Origin: Streptomyces fuscichromogenes
Lineage (GTDB): Bacteria > Actinomycetota > Actinomycetes > Streptomycetales > Streptomycetaceae
Assembly: GCF_014645815.1 (NCBI RefSeq)
Contig: NZ_BMML01000009.1
Location: 244,038-301,278 of the forward strand
Length of the DNA stretch: 57,241 bases
Reading direction: 5' to 3'
Below the pieces are notes generated by a model. It saw nothing but the letters and a program-made list of their open reading frames with translations, made no database searches and was not told the DNA's origin. Below, piece by piece: positions 38,879 to 48,258 of this stretch; the stretch's first letter is position 1; each line of letters begins with the position of its first letter. A program made the translations under genes and the position numbers.

Positions 38879-40131
38879 GTGCGCGAGTGGGGCGCACGCT
38901 GATCGACGTGACCCCGTTACGGTCCTCGCCCGCGTTCCGGCGGTTGTGGATCGGCCAGACCCTGTCCGGTTTCGGCGGTCAGATGACACTCGTCGCCGTG
39001 ATGTTCCAGGTCTGGCAGACGACGCGGAGCACCACCTGGACAGGCGCCGTCGGACTGGCGCAGGCGATCCCCCTCGTGGCGCTCGGACTCCTCGCCGGAT
39101 CGCTCGTCGACCGGGTGGACCGCCGGAAGTTCTTCCTGCTCATGACCGCGGGGCAGGCCCTGTGCTCGCTCCTCCTGGCACTGCAGGGCTTCCTCGGAAA
39201 CGTTCCCGTCGCCGCCGTGCTGGGGCTGGTCGCGCTCCAGTCCGCCTTCGGCGCGGGCGGCGGACCGGCCTCGCGCACCTTCGTTCCGCACCTGCTGCCC
39301 AAGCATCAGCTGGCCGCCGGCCTGGCGCTGCGGCGCATCTCCTTCCAGGGCGCCATGCTGCTCGGTCCCGCACTGAGCGGACTGCTCGTGGGCGGGCTGG
39401 GGGTCGGCGCCTGTTATCTGGTCGACGCCCTGACCTTCGGCGCCGCGCTCTACGGTGCGTACGGCCTGCCCTCGCTGAACCCCGGGGACGAGCCCGCGCG
39501 GCCCGGCCTGCGCGGAGTGCTCGACGGCCTGGCCTTCCTGGGCCGTACCCCCGTCATCCGCGGGGCCCTGCTCACGGACCTGGCCACCACCGTGCTGTCG
39601 ATGCCCGTCAGCCTGTTCCCCCTGGTCAACGCCGAACGGTTCGGCGGCGACCCCCGCACCCTCGGACTGTTCCTCACGGCCGTCGCCGTCGGCGGTGTCG
39701 TCGCCTCGCTCTTCTCCGGGACCTTCACCCGCTTCCCCCGCCCCGGCCTGGTCATGCTCGGCGGATCCGCCGCCTGGGGCGTGTCGTTGGCGCTCTTCGG
39801 CATCTCGCCCGACCCCTGGGCCGGGCTGGCCTTCCTCGTGGTGGCCGGTGCCGCCGACACCGTCTCCGTCGTCTCCCGGAGCACTGTCGTCCAACTGCAC
39901 ACACCCCAGGAACTGCTCGGCCGCGTCGGCGCCGCCGAACAGATCGTCGGGCAGGCCGGACCCGACATCGGAAACCTGCGCGGCGGCCTTGTCGCGGCCG
40001 CCACCTCCGGAACCGCCGCCCTCGTCAGCGGTGGCCTGTTCTGCCTCGCCGCCGTCGCCGTGGTGGGCGCCGGTACGGCGGACCTGCGCGGTTCCGCCGC
40101 CACCCCGCCTGCCCGTCCGGCCTCATCCTGA
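38875..40131 (+). CDS. MFS transporter, 12-helix exporter type
   Basis: The protein has 418 residues from GTG 38875. It has about twelve membrane segments, the opening RSSPAFRRLWIGQTLSGFGG typical of DHA3-type (EntS-like) drug/siderophore exporters, LLAGSLVDRVDRRKFFLL between helices 2 and 3 and LQSAFGAGGGPASRTFVPHL. It is translationally coupled to the MarR gene, so it is likely an efflux pump induced when the regulator binds its ligand. Substrate unknown. Confidence 0.87.
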   Translation: MSARVGRTLIDVTPLRSSPAFRRLWIGQTLSGFGGQMTLVAVMFQVWQTTRSTTWTGAVGLAQAIPLVALGLLAGSLVDRVDRRKFFLLMTAGQALCSLLLALQGFLGNVPVAAVLGLVALQSAFGAGGGPASRTFVPHLLPKHQLAAGLALRRISFQGAMLLGPALSGLLVGGLGVGACYLVDALTFGAALYGAYGLPSLNPGDEPARPGLRGVLDGLAFLGRTPVIRGALLTDLATTVLSMPVSLFPLVNAERFGGDPRTLGLFLTAVAVGGVVASLFSGTFTRFPRPGLVMLGGSAAWGVSLALFGISPDPWAGLAFLVVAGAADTVSVVSRSTVVQLHTPQELLGRVGAAEQIVGQAGPDIGNLRGGLVAAATSGTAALVSGGLFCLAAVAVVGAGTADLRGSAATPPARPASS

Positions 40132-40143
40132 ACCGCCTCGTCC

Positions 40144-41040
40144 TCAACCGCCGTCCCCTGAACGGGCGGTGGCCTCGGCGCGGAACGTGACCGAGGTGCC
40201 CGAGAAGCGGGCGACGAGGCCGCCCTGCGCTGCGGTGACCGAGCGCAGGTGCAGGCCGTCGGGGATGTTCCGGAGCCGCACGGGCTGCTCGAAGGCCCGG
40301 TCGAGCACCGCTTCCGCCGCCCCCGCCAGGAGGCCGCCCGTGACCTTGAAGTTCTTGAACGCGACGCGGTTGCCGGTGTCTGCCGAGACGGTCGCCGTCG
40401 TGGTCACGCTGTTGCCGAGGGGGAGCGCTACGGCCGCCGTGAGCTGGTCGGAGCGGCCGCCCCGGGAAACCTCCAGGCCGAGGGCGTCGGAGAGGTCCGG
40501 GTAGGTCAGGCGCGCGGTCGCCTCGGCCGACCGGGCCCGTGCCTGCCTGTCGTCGTCGGACTTCGTCAACCCCGCCAGGTGCAGGGAGAGTTCACTCACC
40601 GGCAGCGAGCCGGCCGAGTCGTCGGCGGGGATGTCGCGGGCGGTGATGTCCACGTCCCGCAGGCTGCCGGAGGCGATCTGGGTCAGGACCGGGAAACCGT
40701 GCACGTGGACCTCGGGCGCCGAGGAGGTGCGCATGCCCTGCTGGAACGCCTTCGCCGCGCGCGACTCCACCCGCGCGGCCGTGAAGCGGTCGACGCCGAC
40801 GGCGACGAGAGCCAGGAGAAGCGGGAGTGCGAGGGCGATCACGACCGGGCGGCGGGCTTTCCGGGGCACGGCGACGGGCGGTACGTGGTGCGGGTGCGGG
40901 TGCGGGTGCGGGTCCGGGGCGTGAGGGGTGTGAGCGGTGTGAGCGCTGCGAGGGGCGTACGGCTCGTGTGTCCCGTACGGCTCGTGTGTGCCGGACGGCT
41001 CCTGTGGCTCGTACGGCTCGTGTGGCTGGGGCGGGTGCAT
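40144..41040 (-). CDS. DUF2993 (LmeA-type) membrane-anchored protein
   Basis: The protein has 298 residues. The first ~55 are repeats of His, Pro, Glu and Tyr (EPYGTHEPYAP, HPHPHPHH), followed by one transmembrane helix (PVVIALALPLLLALVAVGVD). The outside part has the DUF2993 pattern: FQQGMRTSSAPEVHVHGFPV, ASGSLRDVDITARDIP and LGNSVTTTATVSADTG. LmeA of mycobacteria binds phospholipids and helps lipomannan synthesis; the Streptomyces role is unknown. It converges with the MFS gene, ending 12 bases from its stop, and is probably co-transcribed from the TetR side. Confidence 0.82.
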   Translation of the reverse strand: MHPPQPHEPYEPQEPSGTHEPYGTHEPYAPRSAHTAHTPHAPDPHPHPHPHHVPPVAVPRKARRPVVIALALPLLLALVAVGVDRFTAARVESRAAKAFQQGMRTSSAPEVHVHGFPVLTQIASGSLRDVDITARDIPADDSAGSLPVSELSLHLAGLTKSDDDRQARARSAEATARLTYPDLSDALGLEVSRGGRSDQLTAAVALPLGNSVTTTATVSADTGNRVAFKNFKVTGGLLAGAAEAVLDRAFEQPVRLRNIPDGLHLRSVTAAQGGLVARFSGTSVTFRAEATARSGDGG

Positions 41041-41053
41041 GGGGAGGGCTCCT

Positions 41054-41749
41054 TCAGTGGAGGCGTTGGACCGTGATCGCGGCGAGGTCGCTGGCGACGC
41101 CCGCGACGATCAGGGCGGTGGTGGCGGCTGTGGTGCCGTCGGCGGCCCAGCCGCCCGAGTTGGCGGTGTCCAGGAGGGACAGCAGGTATGCCTCCAGGGC
41201 CCGGGTGAGCGGGCCGGGCCCGAGGGTGGTGTGGAAGACGCCCTGCCGCCGGCCCCGGACGAGGATCCCGGCGACCGCGCTGCGAACCGGTGCGAGCAGC
41301 TCGTCCACCCGGTGGGCGTCTAGGTCCTGGTGGGCGAGGTTCACGAGGACGCGGTAACGGTCGGCAGCCGGCCACAGCGTGAGGACGAGGCGGGCCAGGT
41401 CGGTCGCCGCGTCCGACGTCGGGACGCGGGCGGCCTCGCTCGCGAGCCGGACCGCCTCGGCGGCGTCCGCGGCGAGCCCCTCGACGAGTGCGGCGCGGCC
41501 CGCGAAGTGGACGTAGACGGTTCGCCGTGCCACCCCGGCGGCCTCGGCGATGTCCGCGAGCGTGCAGTCGGGATTGCGGCCGAGTTCGCGCCGGGCCGCT
41601 TCCAGGATGCGGGCGCGAGTACGGGCGACACGGGCGACACGGGCGGTACGGGCGGTACGGGCGTCGGCGGCAGCGCCGGTTCCGGGTCCGGTTCCGGTGA
41701 GGTGTGGATCGTGGCCGCGGGGCGGGAGTCGGGCGGGTCGGCTGGTCAC
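41054..41749 (-). CDS. TetR-family transcriptional regulator
   Basis: The protein has 231 residues from GTG 41749, chosen for GGAGAG six bases upstream; the open frame runs to 41836. A low-complexity segment (ARTARTARVARVARTRARIL) coded by nine-base repeats at about 41623-41665 leads into the helix-turn-helix CTLADIAEAAGVARRTVYVH-F. The C-terminal helical domain binds an unknown ligand. It is divergent from the MFS exporter at 41878, which it likely represses; the 128-base gap is AT-rich near 41800-41840. Confidence 0.87.
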   Translation of the reverse strand: MTSRPARLPPRGHDPHLTGTGPGTGAAADARTARTARVARVARTRARILEAARRELGRNPDCTLADIAEAAGVARRTVYVHFAGRAALVEGLAADAAEAVRLASEAARVPTSDAATDLARLVLTLWPAADRYRVLVNLAHQDLDAHRVDELLAPVRSAVAGILVRGRRQGVFHTTLGPGPLTRALEAYLLSLLDTANSGGWAADGTTAATTALIVAGVASDLAAITVQRLH

Positions 41750-41877
41750 GTCGGTCTCTCCGGGCTGGGGGCGGGGGAGGCTCCTCGATAGTTGCACACG
41801 GGTGAGTAATAAAATAGCCTGCACATCGATGGGCAATTAAGACGCCCTCTCGTACCCCACGTCCCTGGGAGACCCCC

Positions 41878-43485
41878 GTGCCGTTTCTTGCCAACACCCC
41901 CGTCGAGAAGATGAGCGAGCCGTATCCACGGCGTTGGTGGGCCCTGGTCGTGCTGTGCCTGAGCCTGTTGATCGTCGTCATGGCGAACACGTCGCTGATC
42001 GTGGCGGCACCGGACATGACCACGGACCTCGGCCTGTCCAGCAGCGACCTGCAATGGGTGATCGACGGCTACACCGTCCCCTACGCCGCGCTGATGCTGG
42101 TGCTCGGCTCGATCGGCGACAAGTACAGCCGCCGCGGCGCCCTGGTCCTGGGCCTGCTGGTCTTCGCCGGCGGCTCGGTCATGGGCAGCCAGGTCCACCA
42201 CACCGACCTGGTCATCGCCGCCCGCGCGATCATGGGCGTGGGCGCCGCCGTGGTGATGCCGGCCACGCTGTCACTGCTCGTCGCGGTCTTCCCGAGGAAC
42301 GAGCGCGCCAAGGCCATCACCGCCTGGACCGCCACCTCCGGCCTGGCCATCGCGGTCGGCCCGCTGGTGGCCGGCTGGCTCCTGGAGGACCACGCCTGGG
42401 GGTCCACCTTCCTCATCAACGTCCCGATAGCCGTCGTCGCCGTCCTCGGCGCCCTCACCCTCGTGCCGCCGTCCAGGGCGGACGGGCTCGGCCGGATCGA
42501 CTACGTCGGCGGACTGCTGTCGATCGTCTCGGTGGGCAGCCTGGTCTACGCGACCATCGAGGGCCCGCACTTCGGCTGGGGCCGGGGCCCGGTCACCGCG
42601 GCCGTCGTGGCGGGTGCCGGCCTGGTGGCGTTCGTGGGCTGGGAACTGCGGCACCCGCACCCCATGCTGAACGTCCGCAGGTTCGGTCTGCGGCCCTTCT
42701 CCGGGTCGATGCTCGCGGTGCTGTTCTTCTTCTTCGGTACGTTCGGCGCGATCTACTACGCCACCCAGTTCCTGCAGTTCGTCCTCGGCTACAGCGCGCT
42801 GGAGACCGGCGTACGGCTGCTGCCGCTGGCCGGAGCCGTCTTCGCGGGCGCCGCGATCACCGGGCGGCTGACGCCCAAGCTGGGCATGAAGCCCATGGTG
42901 GTGACCGGCATGGCGATCGGAACAGCGGCCGTCTTCCTGCTCACGCGGATCGACAAGGGTTCGGGCTACACCGACTTCCTGCCGACGATGATGATGCTCG
43001 GCTTCGCGATCGGCCTCAGTGTCTCCCCGGCGACCGACACGATCATGGGCTCCTTCCCCGAGTCGGAGCTGGGCGTCGGCGGCGGTGCCAACGACACCGC
43101 GCTGGAGCTCGGCGGCTCCCTGGGCATCGCGATCCTCGGCTCGCTGCTCGGCACCGCCTACCGGGACAAGCTGACCGGCCTGGTCGGCAGCCGTCTCCCG
43201 GCCGCCGCGCTGGACACCGCCAAGGACTCGGTGGGCGGCGGGATCGTCGTCGCCGGGCAGGTCGCGAAGAACCCGGCCGCCGGAGGCCCGCAGCAGGCCC
43301 AGGCCCTGCTCGACGCCGTCCACGAGTCCTTCGCCCACGGCGTCGCGCGGACCAGCCTGATCGGCGGGATCATCATGGCCGCCGGGACGATGATCGTCCT
43401 CGCGGTACTGCCCGGACTGCGGGGCGAGACCAGGGCGCAGGAGGAGGCCGAGGAGCCGCAACGGGAGCGGACGGCCGTCGCCTGA
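41878..43485 (+). CDS. MFS transporter, 14-helix DHA2 (QacA/EmrB) type
   Basis: The protein has 535 residues from GTG 41878, preceded by GGGAGA. Motifs of DHA2 exporters are visible: ANTSLIVAAPDMTTDLGLS (motif D1 variant), LMLVLGSIGDKYSRRGALVL (motif A), RAIMGVGAAVVMPATLSLL (motif B) and AIAVGPLVAGWLLEDHAWGS (motif C, antiporter type). About fourteen membrane segments. Likely a proton-driven multidrug efflux pump under the divergent TetR regulator. Confidence 0.9.
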   Translation: MPFLANTPVEKMSEPYPRRWWALVVLCLSLLIVVMANTSLIVAAPDMTTDLGLSSSDLQWVIDGYTVPYAALMLVLGSIGDKYSRRGALVLGLLVFAGGSVMGSQVHHTDLVIAARAIMGVGAAVVMPATLSLLVAVFPRNERAKAITAWTATSGLAIAVGPLVAGWLLEDHAWGSTFLINVPIAVVAVLGALTLVPPSRADGLGRIDYVGGLLSIVSVGSLVYATIEGPHFGWGRGPVTAAVVAGAGLVAFVGWELRHPHPMLNVRRFGLRPFSGSMLAVLFFFFGTFGAIYYATQFLQFVLGYSALETGVRLLPLAGAVFAGAAITGRLTPKLGMKPMVVTGMAIGTAAVFLLTRIDKGSGYTDFLPTMMMLGFAIGLSVSPATDTIMGSFPESELGVGGGANDTALELGGSLGIAILGSLLGTAYRDKLTGLVGSRLPAAALDTAKDSVGGGIVVAGQVAKNPAAGGPQQAQALLDAVHESFAHGVARTSLIGGIIMAAGTMIVLAVLPGLRGETRAQEEAEEPQRERTAVA

Positions 43486-43499
43486 GCCGCACCACGCCA

Positions 43500-43630
43500 C
43501 ATCGCATCACGCCGCATCACGCCGCACCACGTCGCATCGCATCACGCCGCATCACGTGGGACCGCATCACGCCGCATCACGTGGGACCGCATCACGCCGC
43601 ATCACGTGGGACCGCATCACGCCGCATCAC
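43500..43630. repeat. 25 bp tandem repeats after the MFS gene
   Basis: Units ACCGCATCACGCCGCATCAC-GTGGG stand at 43561-43585 and 43586-43610, with partial copies on both sides; each contains two GCATCAC subunits. The array lies between convergent genes and has no coding role. Confidence 0.85.
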
Positions 43631-43723
43631 ACCCCGGACGGACCGTGCCTGAGCGGCGCACGGTCCCGGCCGGTGCTGGGAGGGACGCCCGGCACCGGCA
43701 CTTTCTTCTGCTTCCGGCCGAGT

Positions 43724-45307
43724 TCAGGAGAGCGGGACGTGGGTGAAGCGGGACGCGATGTGCAGGTCGTCCTGGACCTGGGCCGCCGTGGCGTGCAGGG
43801 CGGGCAGCACCTCGCTCACGCACTCCGCCAGGGTGCGGCGGGCCGCGTGGGTGGCCACGTTCAGGGCGGCGACCGGGTGGCCCGTCCGGTCCCGTACCGG
43901 TACCGCGATCGAGCGCAGGCCCGACTCCAGCTCCTCGTCCGCCAGGGCGTAGCCGTCCGGTCCGGTGAGACCCAGCAGGGCCCGGCCGAGCGCGGTACGG
44001 CCTGCCGGCAGCCGGGTGCCCACCGTGACGTCCACGGTCAGGACCCGGCTCGCGGCTGCCACCGCGACGTACTGGATCTCCGCCGGATCGGCCCCCGGCA
44101 CCCGTACCGCCAGCGCCGTCGGCTCGTGCAGTCGGTCCGCCAGAGCGCGCAGCCGGGGGTCCGCGAGGCGGGCGAGGGTGGTGCGGGACAGCGGCGGGTA
44201 GCCCAGGGACAGCACCCTGGGAGTGAGGGCGAAGTCGCGTCCGTCCGCGGTCACCAGGCCCAGGTGCGCGTAGGTGATCAGAGCCCGCCGGGCCGTCGCC
44301 CGGGTCAGGCCGGTGGCCTTCGCCACGTCCGTCAGGGTCAGCGCGGAGCGGCCCTCGCCGAAGGCCGTCAGCACCGTCAGGCCCCGGGCCAGCGACTCCA
44401 CGAAGTCGCGGCCGAGTTCGTGCTTGGAGGCCGTGGTCCACACGGCGAGGCCGGAGGGCGGCGGGCCCGGCTCCGCGGGCCGGGCCGCGGCCTCGCGCAG
44501 CTCCGTCTCCATCGCCGCCACCGCCGTGCGCAGCCGGGGGAGCAGGGTCTCGCGCAGGTCCGCCGCCGTGTGCCGGCTGGTGTGGCTGACCACGCTCGCC
44601 ACACACGCGACCCGTCCGGTGCCCGGGTCGCGCACCGGTACGGAGACCGCGACCAGGCCCGGTTCGACCAGCTGGTCGTCCAGTGCCCAGCCGGTGTGCC
44701 GGGTCCGCTCGGCCCGCGCCTCGAAGTCGTCGGCGGCGGCCGGGCTCCGGGGCGGTACGGCCGGGAAGCCGGCGTCCGTCGGGTCCGCCGCGCGCCGCGC
44801 CCGCCAGGCCACCCACTCCCGCTCCGTCCACTCGGCCGCGAACAGCGGGCCGGGGGCGGTGCGTTCGGCCGGCAGCAGGTCGCCGATGCGGAAGCTGACG
44901 GACATCGCGCGGCGGCGGGTCGCCTGGTGGATGAACCGGATGCCGTCGCGGTCGGCGACCGCGAGGGACACCGACTCGTCCAGTTCGTCGGCGAGGGCGT
45001 CGGCGTGCGTGTCGAGCAACGCCGGCAGGCGGAGGGCGGCCAGGTAGGCGTTGCCCAGCTCCATCACCCGGGGGGTGAGCACCGACTCCCGGCCGTCCGG
45101 GCGGACGTAACCCATGCGGGAGAGGGTCGCGGTGATGCGGTCCACCGTGGAACGGGCGAGTCCGGTACGCCGTTCCAGCGCGCTCGCGCTCAGCGTCCCG
45201 CCCGCCTCGGTCAGCGCCGCCAGCACCGCCACGCCCCGGATCAGGGGCGTCACCGCCTCGGCGGGCGGCTCGTGCGCCGCGGGGGAGGGGGACAAGGGGG
45301 CGGTCAT
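43724..45307 (-). CDS. Double IclR-type transcriptional regulator
   Basis: The protein has 527 residues from ATG 45307, with GGAGAG five bases upstream. It contains two complete IclR-like units in tandem. Unit 1 has the helix-turn-helix LSASALERRTGLARSTVDRI and an effector domain ending SVPVRDPGTGRVACVASVVS. Unit 2 has LTLTDVAKATGLTRATARRA and ends SIAVPVRDRTGHPVAALNVA. IclR proteins are normally ~250 residues, so this is a fused dimer. Such double IclRs occur near aromatic-degradation (pca-type) genes in actinomycetes; none are next to it here, so its target is unclear. Confidence 0.85.
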   Translation of the reverse strand: MTAPLSPSPAAHEPPAEAVTPLIRGVAVLAALTEAGGTLSASALERRTGLARSTVDRITATLSRMGYVRPDGRESVLTPRVMELGNAYLAALRLPALLDTHADALADELDESVSLAVADRDGIRFIHQATRRRAMSVSFRIGDLLPAERTAPGPLFAAEWTEREWVAWRARRAADPTDAGFPAVPPRSPAAADDFEARAERTRHTGWALDDQLVEPGLVAVSVPVRDPGTGRVACVASVVSHTSRHTAADLRETLLPRLRTAVAAMETELREAAARPAEPGPPPSGLAVWTTASKHELGRDFVESLARGLTVLTAFGEGRSALTLTDVAKATGLTRATARRALITYAHLGLVTADGRDFALTPRVLSLGYPPLSRTTLARLADPRLRALADRLHEPTALAVRVPGADPAEIQYVAVAAASRVLTVDVTVGTRLPAGRTALGRALLGLTGPDGYALADEELESGLRSIAVPVRDRTGHPVAALNVATHAARRTLAECVSEVLPALHATAAQVQDDLHIASRFTHVPLS

Positions 45308-45446
45308 CGACTCTCCGGCTCCGGTACGAGGGTTTCCACGATCACCGTAAACCGTGCCCCACCTGCCCGGCGCCGCCTCCGGCAACCCGCACCCGTCCGG
45401 GCAGCGCCCCGTCAGGCGCGCGGGGAACCACGCGACCGGCCCCCAC

Positions 45447-45540
45447 CTACCTGCACCCGCCCCACGACCTGCACCCGCCCCCAGCCCCACGACCTGCACC
45501 CGCCCCACGACCTGCACCCGCCCCACGACCCGCACCCACA
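45447..45540. repeat. 18 bp tandem repeats (CGACCTGCACCCGCCCCA unit)
   Basis: About five copies, some imperfect, lie between the double IclR regulator start and the protease stop. The remainder of this 275-base gap holds no gene. Confidence 0.8.
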
Positions 45541-45583
45541 CCGCCCGACCGCCCCCACACCATCCGACCGCCCCCACGACCCC

Positions 45584-47155
45584 CTACCCCCGTGTCACCC
45601 GCACCCGGTAGTTCCCCTCCGCGTCCACCCCCGTCACCTGTACCTCGATCCCGTGTCCCGGGTCCTTGAAGCTCTCGCCCGGACCGAACGGGGCGTCGGA
45701 GAGTTCCGCCTGGACGTTGGGGCTGTGGGTGCAGCCGCCGCTGTCGCGGTGGGCGTCGTACACCTTGATCGGCCCGCGGCCGGTGTCGACGTTCGCGTCG
45801 ACCTTGTAGACGAGGACACCGGGACGGCAGATCTCCTCGTCGTTGCCGCCCTTGGTGCGCACCTCCAGGGCATAGCCGGTGCGGGCGTCGACGGGGACGA
45901 AGACGAGCTTGGGTCCGCCGGCCCGGGAGAGCGGGGTCAGCGTGTACTCGGTGCCGCCCCGGGCCGTCGCGCAGCTGACCTGGTCGGCGTCCAGCCAGCC
46001 CAGCTTCCACTTGTGCCAGCCGAGGAAGTCGTTGTCGGCGCCCCAGTCCTCGCTCATGATGTCCCAGTGCCCGACCGCGCCCCCGCCCTCCTGGGTGTAG
46101 AGGTCGGGCAGGCCGAAGACATGGCCGTTCTCGTGGGGGAGGACCCGGTAGCCGGTGCGGGCGAAGGAGCCGGAGCCGTCGTCCTGGCGGGAGTAGACGA
46201 AGGAGGCGTTGGCGACCGGCGTGCCGTCGGCGACCGGGGCGTCGCCGTTGCCGGCGAAGGTCACCGACAGCACGGTGTCCAGGGCGGAGGGCCCGGCGTT
46301 CGGGGTGACCAGCACGTTCAGGAGGTCGTACGACCGGAAGTCCACGTCCGGGTCGGCGGCGGCCACGATGTCCTGGACCAGCTGCCGGTAACCGGGGTCG
46401 AAGGGCGCGCCGCGCTCTATCCCGTACGCGCTGAACGCCCTGGGCATCCGCAGCCAGTGGTCGATCGGGGCGGCGGCCTGGTAGTCGAGCTTGCCGTAGG
46501 AGGCGGTGCGGAACCAGTCCTGGGTCTGCGGGAAGAACTCGCGGTAGCGGTCGAGCGCGCTGCCCTGGCCGGGCGCGTCGGGGAAGTCGACCATCAGGGT
46601 GAGGGCGTGCACGGTGCCGGTGGAGCGGGAGTAGCCGCCCGGGGTGGGGACGCCCTCGGTCATCTGGATGTCGCGGCCGCCGCTGATCATGCAGGGGCCG
46701 TAGACGGAGGAGCGGGCCAGCGCGATCGGACCGGCGCCGGCCGGTGTGGGGGCCGCCGTGAGGTGCCCGGCGCCCGCCGAGGTGCCGACCGCGAGGATCA
46801 GCGCGGCGACGGCGGCGAGGCAGACCGCACGGCGGGGGCGTATGCGACGGCCCGGCCGTATCCGGCGGACCGGCGCCGACCGTTGCGTGGACGCCGACCG
46901 TTGCGTCGGCGCCGTTCGTTGCGTCGACGGCGTAAGACGCGCGGGTGGCATGCGGCGCACGGGTGGCGTGCGGCGCGCCGGTGGCGTGCGGCGCGCCGGT
47001 GGCATGCGGCGCGCCGATGGCGTACGACGTGCCGACGACGTTCGACGTGCCGACGACGTTCGACGGTGCGGTGCGGTCCGGCGGCTGGTGAGGCCTGCGA
47101 GCCTCAGGAGGCCCATGAGGCTCAGGGGTGTTCGGCGGCGGGGCTGCGGCTGCAT
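45584..47155 (-). CDS. Secreted M6-family zinc metalloprotease
   Basis: The protein has 523 residues from ATG 47155 (GAAAGG eight bases upstream); an upstream start at 47290 is possible. The zinc-binding motif HENGHVFGLPD (HExxH form, ~341) and the following WDIMSEDWG (Met-turn-like) identify an M6 immune-inhibitor-A-like peptidase; LTLMVDFPDAPGQG and FRTASYGKLDYQ are also family features. The Arg-rich stretch before the signal-type helix (AVCLAAVAALILAVGTSAGA) is unusual: about 90 residues of RRTPPARR-like repeats coded by short tandem repeats at 46945-47065. It is presumably exported and degrades external protein. Confidence 0.85.
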   Translation of the reverse strand: MQPQPRRRTPLSLMGLLRLAGLTSRRTAPHRRTSSARRTSSARRTPSARRMPPARRTPPARRTPPVRRMPPARLTPSTQRTAPTQRSASTQRSAPVRRIRPGRRIRPRRAVCLAAVAALILAVGTSAGAGHLTAAPTPAGAGPIALARSSVYGPCMISGGRDIQMTEGVPTPGGYSRSTGTVHALTLMVDFPDAPGQGSALDRYREFFPQTQDWFRTASYGKLDYQAAAPIDHWLRMPRAFSAYGIERGAPFDPGYRQLVQDIVAAADPDVDFRSYDLLNVLVTPNAGPSALDTVLSVTFAGNGDAPVADGTPVANASFVYSRQDDGSGSFARTGYRVLPHENGHVFGLPDLYTQEGGGAVGHWDIMSEDWGADNDFLGWHKWKLGWLDADQVSCATARGGTEYTLTPLSRAGGPKLVFVPVDARTGYALEVRTKGGNDEEICRPGVLVYKVDANVDTGRGPIKVYDAHRDSGGCTHSPNVQAELSDAPFGPGESFKDPGHGIEVQVTGVDAEGNYRVRVTRG

Positions 47156-47430
47156 GCATGGGCCTTTCGCGCCACGGCAGCCGCCGGTCTCCGGCTGCAC
47201 CCTTTCGATCACCCTGTGTCGAGGGGGCGGCGGGCGCGCGCTGGAGAGGCCGATCGTGGGATGTCCCGCCCCGCCCGAGCCGTACGGCATCAGATGGCGT
47301 GACTCAGGTCACATGAAGTTCGCGGAGGGTGCGGAAATAACCGGGGACCGGTTCCCCGTTTAGACCTGTGTCCGCGCGAAACGGGGAGCGCCTCCCCGGA
47401 TCGCGGAAATCCGGAGACCAGGAGTGCGCC

Positions 47431-48081
47431 GTGCAGACCGCGATCGCCGTCCCCGCCGTGCGCAAGGCGCCCAGGCCCCGCGCCGACGCCCTGCGCAACC
47501 GGGAGCGGATCGTCACCGCCGCCCGCGAGATGTTCACCGAGTACGGCCCCGACGTGCCGCTCGACGACATCGCCCGCCGGGCCGGCGTCGGCAATGCCAC
47601 GGTGTACCGCAACTTCCCCGACCGTGACGCGCTGGTCCGCGAGGTCGTCTGTTCCGTGATGGACCGGACGTCGGAAGCGGCCGAGCTGGCGCTCGCGGAG
47701 AGCGGGGACGCCTTCGAGGCGCTGGAACGCTTCGTGCACACGTCCGCCGACGAGCGGGTCAGCGCGCTGTGCCCGATGGTCGCCAGCACCTTCGACCAGA
47801 ACCACCCCGACCTGGAAGCGGCGCGGGAGCGGTGCGAGCAGCTCATCGGGCAGCTCATGGACCGCGCCAAGGCGGCCGGACAGCTCCGTCCGGACGTGGG
47901 CGTCGGCGATGTGATGATCGCCGCGGCCCAGCTCAGCCGGCCCCCGGCCGGCACCGGCTGCCTGGTCAACGACCGCTTCGTCCACCGCCACCTGCAGCTG
48001 TTCCTGGACGGGCTGCGGGCGCCGGCCCGCTCCGTCCTGCCGGGCACGGCCGTGACCATGGAGGACCTGCGCCAGGCCTGA
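47431..48081 (+). CDS. TetR-family transcriptional regulator
   Basis: The protein has 216 residues from GTG 47431, with AGGAG seven bases upstream. The helix-turn-helix reads PLDDIARRAGVGNATVYRNF. The remaining helical domain (MDRTSEAAELALAESGDAFE, LERFVHTSADERVSALCPMV) fits TetR proteins controlling MFS pumps. The MFS gene at 48259 follows in the same direction, so local regulation of that exporter is likely. Confidence 0.87.
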   Translation: MQTAIAVPAVRKAPRPRADALRNRERIVTAAREMFTEYGPDVPLDDIARRAGVGNATVYRNFPDRDALVREVVCSVMDRTSEAAELALAESGDAFEALERFVHTSADERVSALCPMVASTFDQNHPDLEAARERCEQLIGQLMDRAKAAGQLRPDVGVGDVMIAAAQLSRPPAGTGCLVNDRFVHRHLQLFLDGLRAPARSVLPGTAVTMEDLRQA

Positions 48082-48114
48082 CCCACCCGACCCTGCCGAC
48101 CCAGCCGCGTATCG

Positions 48115-48186
48115 CCGATCAGGCCGATCAGGCCGATCCAACCGTTCCGACCGTTCCGGCCGTTCCGGCCGATCAGGCCGATTAGT
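48115..48186. repeat. Short tandem repeats (GCCGATCAG and CCGTTCCG units)
   Basis: Nine- and ten-base units alternate between the TetR stop and the MFS start. They sit close to where the MFS promoter or 5' leader should be. Confidence 0.7.
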
Positions 48187-48258
48187 CCGGGGCCGTTCGC
48201 CGGTCCCTCACCACAGGCATCACTTTTTCCGTCACGAAGTAACGAAGTGGGTACCCCC

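Noticed and set aside
43500..43630. CRISPR array
   Set aside because: Units are contiguous 25-base tandem repeats without unique spacers, and no cas genes are nearby; the same holds for 2081-2175, 45447-45540 and 54327-54398.
43556..47302. 1248-codon plus-strand open frame
   Set aside because: It is antisense to the double IclR and M6 protease genes, which have clear motifs and ribosome binding sites; composition is repeat- and Arg/Gly-rich.
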